From NCBI RefSeq assembly GCF_002706795.1, contig NZ_CP017705.1, forward strand, positions 1,429,501 to 1,493,500: a stretch of DNA of 64,000 nucleotides, given 5' to 3'. Below the pieces are notes generated by a model, which did not search any database, was not told the origin of the DNA, and saw only the letters and a program-made list of their open reading frames with translations. Of the stretch, positions 25,834-33,596 are shown piece by piece. The DNA comes from Brevibacillus laterosporus DSM 25. GTDB lineage: Bacteria; Bacillota; Bacilli; Brevibacillales; Brevibacillaceae. How positions within the stretch are numbered: position 1 is the stretch's first letter; every line of letters starts with the position of its first letter. Made by a program: the position numbers and the translations under genes.

Positions 25834-26792
25834 ACAGGAGTAACCGCCTCGTCTCCTGAAAGTACAGCTACTAGATTTTGAGCGACAAGCATCGCCATAC
25901 GATCTCGAGTTTCATAAGTAGCACTACCAATATGGGGGAGAGCTACTACATTTGGAAGTGATAAGAGAGGATGATCTGTTGGAATCGGCTCCTGTTGGAA
26001 GACATCTAAACCGGCTGCCCAAATGGTTTCCTGTTTCAATGCTTGATATAGGGCCACTTCATCTACCGTAGCTCCACGTGAAGCATTAATAAAGACCGCT
26101 GTAGACTTCATCATTGCAAATTGCTCTGCTCCCATTAAACCTTTCGTTTCCTCTGTCAATGGTGTTAACAACACCACATAATCAGATTCACACAACAAAT
26201 CTGGTAAAGAGCAATATGTAGCCCCATAGGTCTCTTCCGCCTCTACTTTGCGACTCCGGTTATGGTATAAAATACGCATATCAAACCCGCTCGCCCTTTT
26301 GGCAACCGCTTCACCAATTCGTCCCATTCCAATGATTCCAATCGTTGCACCATGAATGCGCTGACCAGCCATGAAATAAGGACTCCATGTTTTCCACTCT
26401 CCATTCATCAGTACCCTGTTCGCTTCTACAAAGCGTCTCCCAGCCGCCATTAACAGACCAAAGGCCAGATCAGCAGTAGCATCCGTTAAAACATCTGGTG
26501 TATTTGTTACGACAATGCCTCTTTTTTTGCAAGCCTCTACATCAATATTGTCATACCCAACAGCAAGTGTAGATACCACTTTTAAATGGGGGGCAGCATC
26601 AATTAGTTCACGGTCGATCCGGTCGGACAGCATGACATATAAGCCGTCCGAGCGTTTCGCTTTTTCTAATAAAATGTCGCGAGGGACAGGATATTCCTGA
26701 TCCCATACCTCAACAGTCGCTATAGTCGCTAAAAGGTTCATAGCTTCCTTCGCTACTTTCCGTGTCACATATACAAATGGTTTTGTCGTCAT
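25830..26792 (-). CDS. 2-hydroxyacid dehydrogenase (D-glycerate/hydroxypyruvate reductase type)
   Basis: This 320-aa NAD(P)-dependent enzyme has the N-terminal catalytic-domain lid, the dinucleotide motif IGIIGMGRIGEAVA, FINASRGATVDE with its catalytic region, LDVFQQEPIPTDHPLL and the histidine in LPHIGSAT. The substrate is likely glyoxylate or hydroxypyruvate but is unproven. The ATG at 26792 is preferred, with GGAGG upstream. It overlaps the end of yutH by 83 bases in another frame, and its own end overlaps the hydrolase start by four bases. Confidence 0.85.
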   Translation of the reverse strand: MTTKPFVYVTRKVAKEAMNLLATIATVEVWDQEYPVPRDILLEKAKRSDGLYVMLSDRIDRELIDAAPHLKVVSTLAVGYDNIDVEACKKRGIVVTNTPDVLTDATADLAFGLLMAAGRRFVEANRVLMNGEWKTWSPYFMAGQRIHGATIGIIGMGRIGEAVAKRASGFDMRILYHNRSRKVEAEETYGATYCSLPDLLCESDYVVLLTPLTEETKGLMGAEQFAMMKSTAVFINASRGATVDEVALYQALKQETIWAAGLDVFQQEPIPTDHPLLSLPNVVALPHIGSATYETRDRMAMLVAQNLVAVLSGDEAVTPV

Positions 26793-27834
26793 CTTCAGGT
26801 AACCTCCATAGCCAATGTATTTCGGGAATTTCAACGCCGAAGTACTGACGAATTGCTTCTGGATATTGCCCAAGTACTTGTTCCATTGTGGCAAGCTCTT
26901 CATCAAGTGGGGCTTGCCAATCCTCCCCCGCCCTTTCTCGATCCTCATCAGACATGAGACTATATAGCTCCACTGTTTTTAAAAAGCGAGAGGGATACAG
27001 CAACATAGCAAAAATAAAGGAATACTCCTCTGGGCAAAGCTGTGCTATACATTGATAACCCACTAGGAACTCTATTACTTTATCTGCTTGCCATCCATTT
27101 CTGCGAACAATCCATTTAATACCTTGCCCAATATCACGCGTACGCATATCCAGCACCCAGCTATATTGTCCCGCAATGTATCTTTTTCCACTTTCATGAA
27201 ACATTATATGACCATCTTGAAAATTCTGAAAGGCAATCTTTCCTTGTTTACTCAAACCATTCGTCAACCGCTTGTAACCATTCCCATTCAAATAATCAAT
27301 AGCGGTCGTTGCAGATACCTGTATATACGTAAACATCGTAAATAAATAAACCTCAAAAGGGTTAAATGAATCCGATTTTTCCAAACTATCGAGTAGACTC
27401 TCATAGGTTTTACACTTTTTTCCCCACATCTCCGGCCACGTACCTAAAGAACGATACGGTAAATAAAGCTTATCCCATGAAAGCGAGCGCGTCGCCTGAT
27501 GAAACTCCGCCAGTGACTTACCCAGATTAAAATAATGGCGTTCCCACGTTGTCTCCCTCATGCCTTCCTGTAAATAATACAGGACTTCTCCATCTTTCAC
27601 ATGATAATTATCATCATTTGCTTTGCAAATGGGTAAGACTTTCAGATCACAATTTTTATGGATCGCTTCAATTGTCTTCTCCACTAATAAACTCTTTGCC
27701 CGATAAGATGGTGGACAAGTATGGATGTAATGTAATCCTCGGTCCGTATACAACAGCTTGCGTCCATTCTCCTCTTTCCACTCTGCATCAACAAAAGAAT
27801 ACTCCTCACAAAACTTGCCCAATAGTTCTTCCAT
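26710..27834 (-). CDS. yutH: Spore coat-type kinase-fold protein (YutH-like)
   Basis: This 374-aa protein resembles YutH/CotS-type proteins with a protein-kinase/aminoglycoside-phosphotransferase fold. It has YYLQEGMRETTWERHYFNLGKSLAEFHQATRSL in the central helices, HIMFHESGKRYIAGQYSWVLDMRTRDIGQGI in place of the catalytic loop and a long C-terminal helical part. The usual HGD catalytic signature is absent, so it may be a pseudo-kinase. The last 25 residues overlap the next gene's start and are rich in D, E and S. B. subtilis YutH is found in spores. Confidence 0.78.
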   Translation of the reverse strand: MEELLGKFCEEYSFVDAEWKEENGRKLLYTDRGLHYIHTCPPSYRAKSLLVEKTIEAIHKNCDLKVLPICKANDDNYHVKDGEVLYYLQEGMRETTWERHYFNLGKSLAEFHQATRSLSWDKLYLPYRSLGTWPEMWGKKCKTYESLLDSLEKSDSFNPFEVYLFTMFTYIQVSATTAIDYLNGNGYKRLTNGLSKQGKIAFQNFQDGHIMFHESGKRYIAGQYSWVLDMRTRDIGQGIKWIVRRNGWQADKVIEFLVGYQCIAQLCPEEYSFIFAMLLYPSRFLKTVELYSLMSDEDRERAGEDWQAPLDEELATMEQVLGQYPEAIRQYFGVEIPEIHWLWRLPEDDDKTICICDTESSEGSYEPFSDYSDC

Positions 27835-27959
27835 TATCTAAACCTCCTGGCCCTGATTCTGTTGAAATAGCTTATGACATATCATGGGCATAGGTGAGTG
27901 CATAGCCTTTCTAAAAAAGACAAATACTACCTATATCTCTCTTAGAAAGAGGCGATTAT

Positions 27960-28508
27960 TTGTTGAATCAACAGCAGCATGTTTGGAGTGAACAAGTATA
28001 CTCGAAAGCACTTGAGCTTTTGCAAGAGCGAGGAGTACGACTTGAAGATATTGGAGAGATCGTCATGTTTCTCCAAGAAAAATATATTCCAAACCTACAG
28101 ATGGAACAATGTCTTGAAAGCATACATGCCGTCCTTCAAAAGCGTGAAGTACAGAATGCCCTATTAACAGGCATTCAGCTAGACATACTAGCTGAACAAA
28201 ACAAGCTACTATCCCCTTTGCAGGAGATGCTTGCAACTGATGAATCGCTCTTTGGAGTAGACGAGGTCATGTCGCTCGCGATTGTAAATCTTTACGGAAG
28301 CATTGGATTTACCAACTATGGATACGCCGACAAGCTGAAGTACGGTGTATTAGAAAAACTAAACGATAAAAAGAATGGTGTACATACCTTTTTAGACGAT
28401 CTGGTAGGCGCAATTGCAGCAGCTGCATCCAGCAGATTGGCCCACCGACAGCGTCATCAGGAAGAAGAAGAGCTTAAAGCCCAGGGCGTATCTTATCCAT
28501 CCAAGTAA
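27960..28508 (+). CDS. yutG: Phosphatidylglycerophosphatase A-family protein (YutG-like)
   Basis: This 182-aa protein matches YutG. A helical N-terminal part is followed by ATDESLFGVDEVMSLAIVNLYGSIGFTNYGYADKLK and LDDLVGAIAAAASSRLAHR, the PgpA-like core. PgpA removes phosphate from phosphatidylglycerophosphate. This cytosolic-looking Firmicute version lacks clear membrane helices and its activity is not established. The start is TTG at 27960 with GAGG 7 bases upstream; a second TTG follows at once. Its 3' end overlaps yutF (opposite strand) by 35 bases. Confidence 0.8.
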   Translation: MLNQQQHVWSEQVYSKALELLQERGVRLEDIGEIVMFLQEKYIPNLQMEQCLESIHAVLQKREVQNALLTGIQLDILAEQNKLLSPLQEMLATDESLFGVDEVMSLAIVNLYGSIGFTNYGYADKLKYGVLEKLNDKKNGVHTFLDDLVGAIAAAASSRLAHRQRHQEEEELKAQGVSYPSK

Positions 28509-29259
28509 GTAGACTTTGCTCTACATACGTAGGTGGCTCATCATGTTTATCTGCATCTTCCAACGTGGAATATCCTGAGAGTACAAGCAGGGTGTCAATA
28601 CTACTATTGATGCCCGCTTGGATATCTGTGTGTAGGTTATCCCCCACAATGATGGTCTCCTCTGGTTTAGTTCCGAGTTTCTCTAATGCATATTTGATAA
28701 TAATTGATTCTGGCTTACCAATAATGGTGGGGCGCTGTGCTGATGCAGTCGCTACAGCAGCTACTAATGCTCCATTTCCAGGCATTAAACCGTGTTCTGT
28801 TGGTAGAGCAGGATCTGCATTGGTAGCAATAAATGTGGCTCCATTTCGAATTGCACGCATGGCTGTTGTCAATTTTTCATAGGTTACGCTACGGTCAATA
28901 CCGATGATTACATAGGAGGGATTTTCTTGTGTAAACGTGAATCCTGCCTCCTCCATGGCTGTAAATAGGCCCTCTTCGCCTAAAGCAAAATACGTTTTGT
29001 GCTGTCCCTTTTGTTCAGTCAAATATTTTGCTGTAGCCATACTAGTTGTATAAACCTGATCGGCTGTGGTAGGTAAGCCCATGTTGCTTAGTCGTTCTGC
29101 CACCTTTTCAGGGGTGGTTGATGAATTGTTTGTCACATATAAATAGGGAGTTTTTGTTTCCTGAAGATATGTAATGAAAGTGATAGCTTCAGGTATAACG
29201 CGGTTCCCATGATAGATGGTCCCATCTAAATCAAGCAGATATCCTTTATATGTTTTCAT
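28474..29259 (-). CDS. yutF: HAD phosphatase, NagD-type (YutF-like)
   Basis: This 261-aa class IIA HAD phosphatase has motif I DLDGT with Asp10/Asp12 (YLLDLDGTIYHG), motif II TNNSS, cap lysine region GKPESIIIKYALE and motif IV VGDNLHTDIQAG. B. subtilis YutF dephosphorylates a range of sugar and nucleotide phosphates. The ATG at 29259 is used because GGGAGAG lies 5 bases upstream; the frame opens 23 codons earlier without a ribosome site. It is convergent with yutG and their coding ends overlap. Confidence 0.9.
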   Translation of the reverse strand: MKTYKGYLLDLDGTIYHGNRVIPEAITFITYLQETKTPYLYVTNNSSTTPEKVAERLSNMGLPTTADQVYTTSMATAKYLTEQKGQHKTYFALGEEGLFTAMEEAGFTFTQENPSYVIIGIDRSVTYEKLTTAMRAIRNGATFIATNADPALPTEHGLMPGNGALVAAVATASAQRPTIIGKPESIIIKYALEKLGTKPEETIIVGDNLHTDIQAGINSSIDTLLVLSGYSTLEDADKHDEPPTYVEQSLLTWMDKIRPGL

Positions 29260-29340
29260 GTGGTCTCTCCCTTCTGATAGCCTGTCTCTATTGTACTTGT
29301 TCGGTTTGGGCATGACAAATGACATCATATTGTATAAAAC

Positions 29341-29370
29341 AAAAAACCACCCGCAGATGAGTGGTTTGTT
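29341..29370 (-). terminator. Terminator of the SufR-like gene
   Basis: On the minus strand AAACCAC pairs with GTGGTTT and TTTTG follows. Confidence 0.75.
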
Positions 29371-29376
29371 AGCTCT

Positions 29377-30009
29377 TTATTCAGCCTTTTGTTTAATTTT
29401 GTACAGGCATTTGTCTCCACCTTTGGCCATACAGGAGGCTTGCTCTACCTCTGTGCCTAATACGCGTTTAAATAATGACAGTTCACAACTACATGCCTGA
29501 TTAAACTGGCGAGCTACCTGAGAGATCGGACAGTTAAACTCTTTAATAAAATAGTCCCCTGTCTCCTCTTCTCTACCCCATTCCACCATGTAGCCCTTCT
29601 GATTTTGTATATCCGCTAATGCAGCTACCTTTTCTTCCAATTCGCCTTGAATATAGGGGCGATACGTTTCTTCGAGTCGATCTTCTCGTCTACGAAACAA
29701 GGTTGCTACCTTGTCCGCTCCGTCTATATCAACTAAATCCTGAAGGAAGTCTAGCGTAAGATCATGATAGTTACGCGGAAATAGTTCATCCGCTTGCTGT
29801 GATAAGGAGTATACATTAGTCGGACGGCCCATCGCTTGACGTACCAGCGAGGACTTGATCAGATTGTCACGCTCCAACGTGTTCAAATGGCGACGTACTG
29901 CCATCTCCGTGATGCCCAAATCCAACGCAATATCGCTAACTGAAAGCGAACCTTTAACTTTTAACATATGCAGAATTTGATCACGTGTGGAAGTCTGCTC
30001 CTTTGACAT
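29377..30009 (-). CDS. SufR-like winged-helix regulator with C-terminal cysteine cluster
   Basis: This roughly 210-aa protein has an N-terminal winged helix (ILHMLKVKGSLSVSDIALDLGITEMAVRRHL) with an AVRRHLNTLE recognition helix. A C-terminal domain contains four or five spaced cysteines (CPISQ, ACSCEL, ASCMAKGGDKC). This layout matches SufR-type transcription factors that hold an Fe-S cluster, and related uncharacterised Firmicute regulators. The ATG at 30009 is chosen; a GTG at 30018 is also possible, with a slightly closer ribosome site. Its targets are unknown; the window contains several Fe-S genes. Confidence 0.7.
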   Translation of the reverse strand: MSKEQTSTRDQILHMLKVKGSLSVSDIALDLGITEMAVRRHLNTLERDNLIKSSLVRQAMGRPTNVYSLSQQADELFPRNYHDLTLDFLQDLVDIDGADKVATLFRRREDRLEETYRPYIQGELEEKVAALADIQNQKGYMVEWGREEETGDYFIKEFNCPISQVARQFNQACSCELSLFKRVLGTEVEQASCMAKGGDKCLYKIKQKAE

Positions 30010-30125
30010 AACAATCACCGTCCTTTCTCTCCTATTCTACAGTAAGGAATAACATTAGTAAACTAATGAAAGGTTTTTGTTTAAAAAATCCACTTTTGTT
30101 AGTAGCCTATTAGCCCTGTTTATTA

Positions 30126-30557
30126 CTAAAATAATTCCTTTTGAATGTATGACCGTACGGAAAGTGCAAATGTTGTTAAAATAGGTAAAGCCTCTCTAAC
30201 TAACGCACTCATTTCCAATACAGGAATTTCTGAATAGGTAACAAGTGGTTTACGAAATTCCATAACACGATGTAGAACAGTGGCTTGCTCGTTTGTGAGA
30301 ACTGTTTCGTCTCGAAGAATTTCAACGATATCTGTATAGCTACCAGGATCACGCATGATAAATCCGTCTATGAGAGCGTTTCCTACATCTGCAATCCCTT
30401 CTATACATATATGCAGAGCACGTTCGATTGCTAACTGCTTAATTTGATCACAAGCCAGTTCTTCATCAGAATAAGTCATATTTTGAGATAAGAGCGTCAG
30501 CATGCGCTCCATATAAGTAAGCACTTGCTCTACTTTTGCTGTATTTACATCATACAT
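30126..30557 (-). CDS. yutE: HepT-like DUF86 protein (YutE-like)
   Basis: This 143-aa all-helical protein has IEGIADVGNALIDGFIMRDPGSYTDIVEIL, the conserved region of DUF86/YutE. DUF86 proteins are HEPN-fold; HepT members are toxins paired with MNT antitoxins and carry an RX4-6H motif. No MNT gene is adjacent here and the HEPN RNase motif is not evident, so the YutE assignment without toxin function is preferred. A GGGGGAAG site precedes the ATG, 24 bases after a small membrane-protein gene. Confidence 0.82.
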   Translation of the reverse strand: MYDVNTAKVEQVLTYMERMLTLLSQNMTYSDEELACDQIKQLAIERALHICIEGIADVGNALIDGFIMRDPGSYTDIVEILRDETVLTNEQATVLHRVMEFRKPLVTYSEIPVLEMSALVREALPILTTFALSVRSYIQKELF

Positions 30558-30580
30558 GTTGTCTTCCCCCGCTTAATTAT

Positions 30581-30688
30581 CTATTTTTTGCGTTTTTTAG
30601 AAGCAAGTTTTGTCCAAATTACAATTCCAAAAAACGTGAATACGACCATCATTAATACAAGTAAGCTCATCCCAAGGTCTTCCGTCAA
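30581..30688 (-). CDS. Small single-pass membrane protein (35 aa)
   Basis: This is a 35-aa open frame starting at TTG (30688) with GAGGTG 6 bases upstream. It encodes a short acidic N-terminus (TEDLG), about 20 hydrophobic residues (MSLLVLMMVVFTFFGIVIW) and a basic C-terminus (KLASKKRKK). This is a textbook single-pass topology with the positive end inside. It precedes yutE on the same strand and is probably co-transcribed with it. I know no named family. The start codon and ribosome site argue for translation, but homologs would be needed for certainty. Confidence 0.55.
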   Translation of the reverse strand: MTEDLGMSLLVLMMVVFTFFGIVIWTKLASKKRKK

Positions 30689-30909
30689 CAAACTCACCTC
30701 ATTTCCATGTCCCATTATAACAAAAATACTGAATGAAATAACTTATCTAACAGATCAGGGTGATTTCCGTACATTATCTTCTCTATCCAAACATTTCTTT
30801 CGCTTTTCATCTGGAGAACACCTGTTGTTTTTCTGATGTTGTGATAAAATGAAGTCGATAAAGCACGTTGTAGGGAAAACGATAACAATGATTGTAACAG
30901 GAGGATCAG

Positions 30910-31887
30910 ATGGAAAGAGAATTAGCGTTAGAGGTTGTTCGTGTTACTGAGGCAGCAGCGCTCTCTTCTGCACGCTGGATGGGGCGTGGCAAAAAAAATG
31001 AAGCTGACGATGCTGCAACATCAGCTATGCGCGCCGTATTTGATACAATTTCCATTCGCGGTACGGTTGTCATCGGTGAAGGAGAGCTTGATGAAGCACC
31101 GATGCTATATATTGGAGAGAAACTAGGTAATCAATCAGAGGATTCTCCAGAGGTTGACGTAGCCGTAGATCCTTTGGAAGGAACAACTATTCTTGCTAAA
31201 GGTCACAATAACGCCATGGCTGTACTTGCAATTGGAGATCGTGGCACTATGTTACATGCACCAGATATGTACATGCAAAAATTGGTAGTAGGACCTGCTG
31301 CAGCCGGTTTAATCAATCTAGATGATCCGATCGAAAAAATGATTGAAACCGTGGCAAAAGCAAATCAAAAACGCATAGAAGAAGTAACCGTGATCGTTCA
31401 AGAACGGGAGCGCCATCAAGAAATCATAGACGGGATTCTAGAAACTGGGGCCCGTGTCAAACTGTTTGGAGATGGTGACGTGGGTGCTGCTATTGCTGCT
31501 TCTATGCCAGAAGAATCCGGAATTGATTTGTTTGTAGGCATCGGCGGTGCTCCTGAGGGCGTCATTAGTGCAGCTGCTATCAAATGCTTAGGCGGAGATA
31601 TGCAGGCACGACTAAAACCACAAAATGATGAAGAACGAGAACGTTGCCGTCAAATGGGACTACTTGATCCTGAGCAACTCCTGACAATTAATGACTTAGT
31701 ATCTGGAGATGATGCTATTTTTGCCGCAACTGGAGTATCAGACGGAGAACTATTGCAAGGGGTTAAGTTTCTAAGTAATAATATAGCTAAGACACATTCC
31801 CTAGTCATGAGAGCAAAGACTAGAACAGTACGTTTTGTAGAGGCTAGGCACAGTTTAGATCATAAACCAAACTTGGTATGGAAGTAG
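30910..31887 (+). CDS. glpX: Class II fructose-1,6-bisphosphatase
   Basis: This 325-aa enzyme has the GlpX signatures: [15 protein letters not shown] at the N-terminus, [21 protein letters not shown] (metal-binding aspartates) and [25 protein letters not shown]. It converts fructose-1,6-bisphosphate to fructose-6-phosphate in gluconeogenesis. An AGGAGG site precedes the ATG. The DUF3055 gene follows after 9 bases in the same operon. Confidence 0.95.
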   Translation: MERELALEVVRVTEAAALSSARWMGRGKKNEADDAATSAMRAVFDTISIRGTVVIGEGELDEAPMLYIGEKLGNQSEDSPEVDVAVDPLEGTTILAKGHNNAMAVLAIGDRGTMLHAPDMYMQKLVVGPAAAGLINLDDPIEKMIETVAKANQKRIEEVTVIVQERERHQEIIDGILETGARVKLFGDGDVGAAIAASMPEESGIDLFVGIGGAPEGVISAAAIKCLGGDMQARLKPQNDEERERCRQMGLLDPEQLLTINDLVSGDDAIFAATGVSDGELLQGVKFLSNNIAKTHSLVMRAKTRTVRFVEARHSLDHKPNLVWK

Positions 31888-31896
31888 GGTAATCTT

Positions 31897-32169
31897 ATGT
31901 CCCACGAGCCTTTTTATCTGTATGATGAAACGGAAGAGACTACTACTCGCTTTGTCAGCTTTATGGGCGAATCCACTCGTTTTGATCTGGCGATTATCAA
32001 AACAAGTCGTTTTTATGGAAAAAAGTTAGTTGTCAATATTCAAAACGGTCGTAGCGCGATTATCGGAACAGATGATTTAGAGGAAGAAGGGTACTTAGAG
32101 TATGCCTTTCAAATCACTGAATCGGAAGCGGAAGAATTAAAGGAGTTTTTAGTTCGAGTAATTGGTTAA
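31897..32169 (+). CDS. DUF3055 family protein
   Basis: This 90-aa soluble protein has FYLYDETEETTTRFVSFMGES at the N-terminus and GRSAIIGTDDLEEEGYLEYAF in the centre. Both are characteristic of the Firmicute family DUF3055, whose function is unknown. It lies 9 bases after glpX with a weak ribosome site, so it probably depends on coupling. A hairpin terminator follows immediately. Confidence 0.75.
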   Translation: MSHEPFYLYDETEETTTRFVSFMGESTRFDLAIIKTSRFYGKKLVVNIQNGRSAIIGTDDLEEEGYLEYAFQITESEAEELKEFLVRVIG

Positions 32170-32176
32170 TCTTTAC

Positions 32177-32207
32177 TGGGTCCTCTGCATTGCAGGGGGC
32201 TTTTTTC
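32177..32207 (+). terminator. Terminator of the glpX-DUF3055 operon
   Basis: CCTCTGC pairs with GCAGGGG around ATT, and a run of T follows. It shows that the histidine-rich gene does not start upstream of it. Confidence 0.75.
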
Positions 32208-32317
32208 TTTGTCATTTGTGCCCATTTTACACATGGACATACGCCAAATGCCTATTTGCCCCGTATACTGCTCCCATAAATACAAAAACAGAAAATGTGA
32301 GGAGTGTACCGTCGATT

Positions 32318-32797
32318 ATGGAAAGTCAATACGAAAGCCAGTCAATCCAACCTCTTTCTCCCCAAGAGCCTGAGGATAGAGATCAGATTCAGCATACAGG
32401 ATATAACGAAGGAATTGACCCTTACCATCAAACTTCTTATCCCCACCACTATACACCCGTTTATAATCCTTACACACCTTATTTAGCTCCTACGTATTCT
32501 CCGTATGAAATCGTTCCTGTACAAAGAGGCGGCCATGGTCATCATGATAGCCATGATCATCATGGTAGACACCATCATCATCACCATCCTCATCATGATA
32601 GTCATCATCATCACTTCCCTCACCATCATCATGGTGGTCATCACCGCTACCACCCTTATTCCGGGACATTTCCACTGTTTTTTTATCCACCCTTTTCACC
32701 ACATGACCCAGCCTTCCCTTACATGTATCGTCGCACAGATGCTCCCATATATGGAGAAGATGGGTATGGATATGGGTATGGGTATGAATCTGTGTAG
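32318..32797 (+). CDS. Histidine-rich protein, probable spore-surface protein
   Basis: This 159-aa protein is low-complexity: a Gln/Pro/Tyr-rich first half, then about 42 residues (71-113) with 25 histidines in HH, HHHH and HHHHHH runs, and a C-terminus of Pro/Phe plus repeated GY. The ATG at 32318 has TGAGGAG about 13 bases upstream. The longer frame from 32162 is rejected because it runs through a terminator. The composition suggests metal binding and resembles spore coat/exosporium proteins, but no domain is recognised. A strong terminator follows. Confidence 0.65.
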   Translation: MESQYESQSIQPLSPQEPEDRDQIQHTGYNEGIDPYHQTSYPHHYTPVYNPYTPYLAPTYSPYEIVPVQRGGHGHHDSHDHHGRHHHHHHPHHDSHHHHFPHHHHGGHHRYHPYSGTFPLFFYPPFSPHDPAFPYMYRRTDAPIYGEDGYGYGYGYESV

Positions 32798-32805
32798 CTA
32801 ATCAA

Positions 32806-32846
32806 AAACACCTGACGAAAGCAGCATTTACTTTCATCAGGTGTTT
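32806..32846. terminator. Terminator between the His-rich gene and yutD
   Basis: AAACACCTGA..TCAGGTGTTT with further CGAAAG/CTTTC pairing, between convergent genes. Confidence 0.85.
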
Positions 32847-32858
32847 GTTGTTGTATCG

Positions 32859-33479
32859 TTATTTTTCAGTTTGAATGACTTTTTTAGTAGGTGTAGCCGT
32901 TGGTTTGACCCGTGGTCCTCTTGAAGCTTGATTGTTCGCACGCTTCTCTTTGGTTATTTGTTCGGTGCGATGTGCTTTCGGATTTCCTCGATCCTTCCCA
33001 TCTTTCCCCTCTTTATTCGGACGCTCCCGATCTTGTCGAGGAAAACGAGATGGCTTATCATTCTTGTCCGATCGACGTTTAAAGGGACGTTCATAATTTC
33101 GAGGTCGGGTAGGAGTTTGGGTCGCTTGAGAAGATGATTCTTTATCTAGGCTTTCCAAATCAATCAATGTTTGGTCTGTCTCGTCTTCTAGCTCAGATTC
33201 ATTCAGACGTTTGGTGCGCTTTAGAACAAAATAAGCACAGCCAAAATTGCAATATTCCTGAAGATACTCGTCTAATGCAGCAATTTTTTGCTCAAAAGGC
33301 ACTTTACGATTCGTATTCTCAAAGAATCCGCGTAAACGAAGCTGGCCATAGCCCCAGTCACCTACGATGTAATCGTATTTATCCAATACATCGCTGTAGC
33401 GTTCTTTACAGACCTCCAGATTCCAGCCATCACGATTTTCTTCCAGTAATTCATAAACACCTGCTTGCAAGCGAATCAA
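32859..33479 (-). CDS. yutD: YutD-like protein (DUF1027) with basic C-terminal tail
   Basis: The first 105 of 206 residues match YutD/DUF1027: ERYSDVLDKYDYIVGDWGYG, QLRLRGFF and YCNFGCAYFVLKR. The remaining roughly 100 residues are a disordered tail rich in R, K, P, N and D. This resembles nucleic-acid-binding tails but has no known domain. The function is unknown. It is divergent from the yutC-like gene, as in B. subtilis. Confidence 0.85.
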   Translation of the reverse strand: MIRLQAGVYELLEENRDGWNLEVCKERYSDVLDKYDYIVGDWGYGQLRLRGFFENTNRKVPFEQKIAALDEYLQEYCNFGCAYFVLKRTKRLNESELEDETDQTLIDLESLDKESSSQATQTPTRPRNYERPFKRRSDKNDKPSRFPRQDRERPNKEGKDGKDRGNPKAHRTEQITKEKRANNQASRGPRVKPTATPTKKVIQTEK

Positions 33480-33596
33480 GAGTACTTCCTCCTCTTCTTA
33501 AACCTCAAACATGACCATCTTCTCCAATCTTACCACATTTTTTACGGAAAAACATATCCTTAAAGAGGGCAACCTATTCTCAGGAGGTGTCCATCT

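Noticed and set aside
30126..30557. HepT toxin of a HepT-MNT toxin-antitoxin pair
   Set aside because: No MNT antitoxin gene is adjacent and the RX4-6H motif is not visible; the YutE assignment fits better.
32162..32317. Upstream extension of the histidine-rich protein
   Set aside because: It crosses the terminator of the glpX-DUF3055 operon; the ATG at 32318 is a better start.
32490..32801. Asp-rich (minus) and Ile/Met-rich (plus) frames over the histidine runs
   Set aside because: These are shadows of the CAT-rich repeats, with no start signals of their own.
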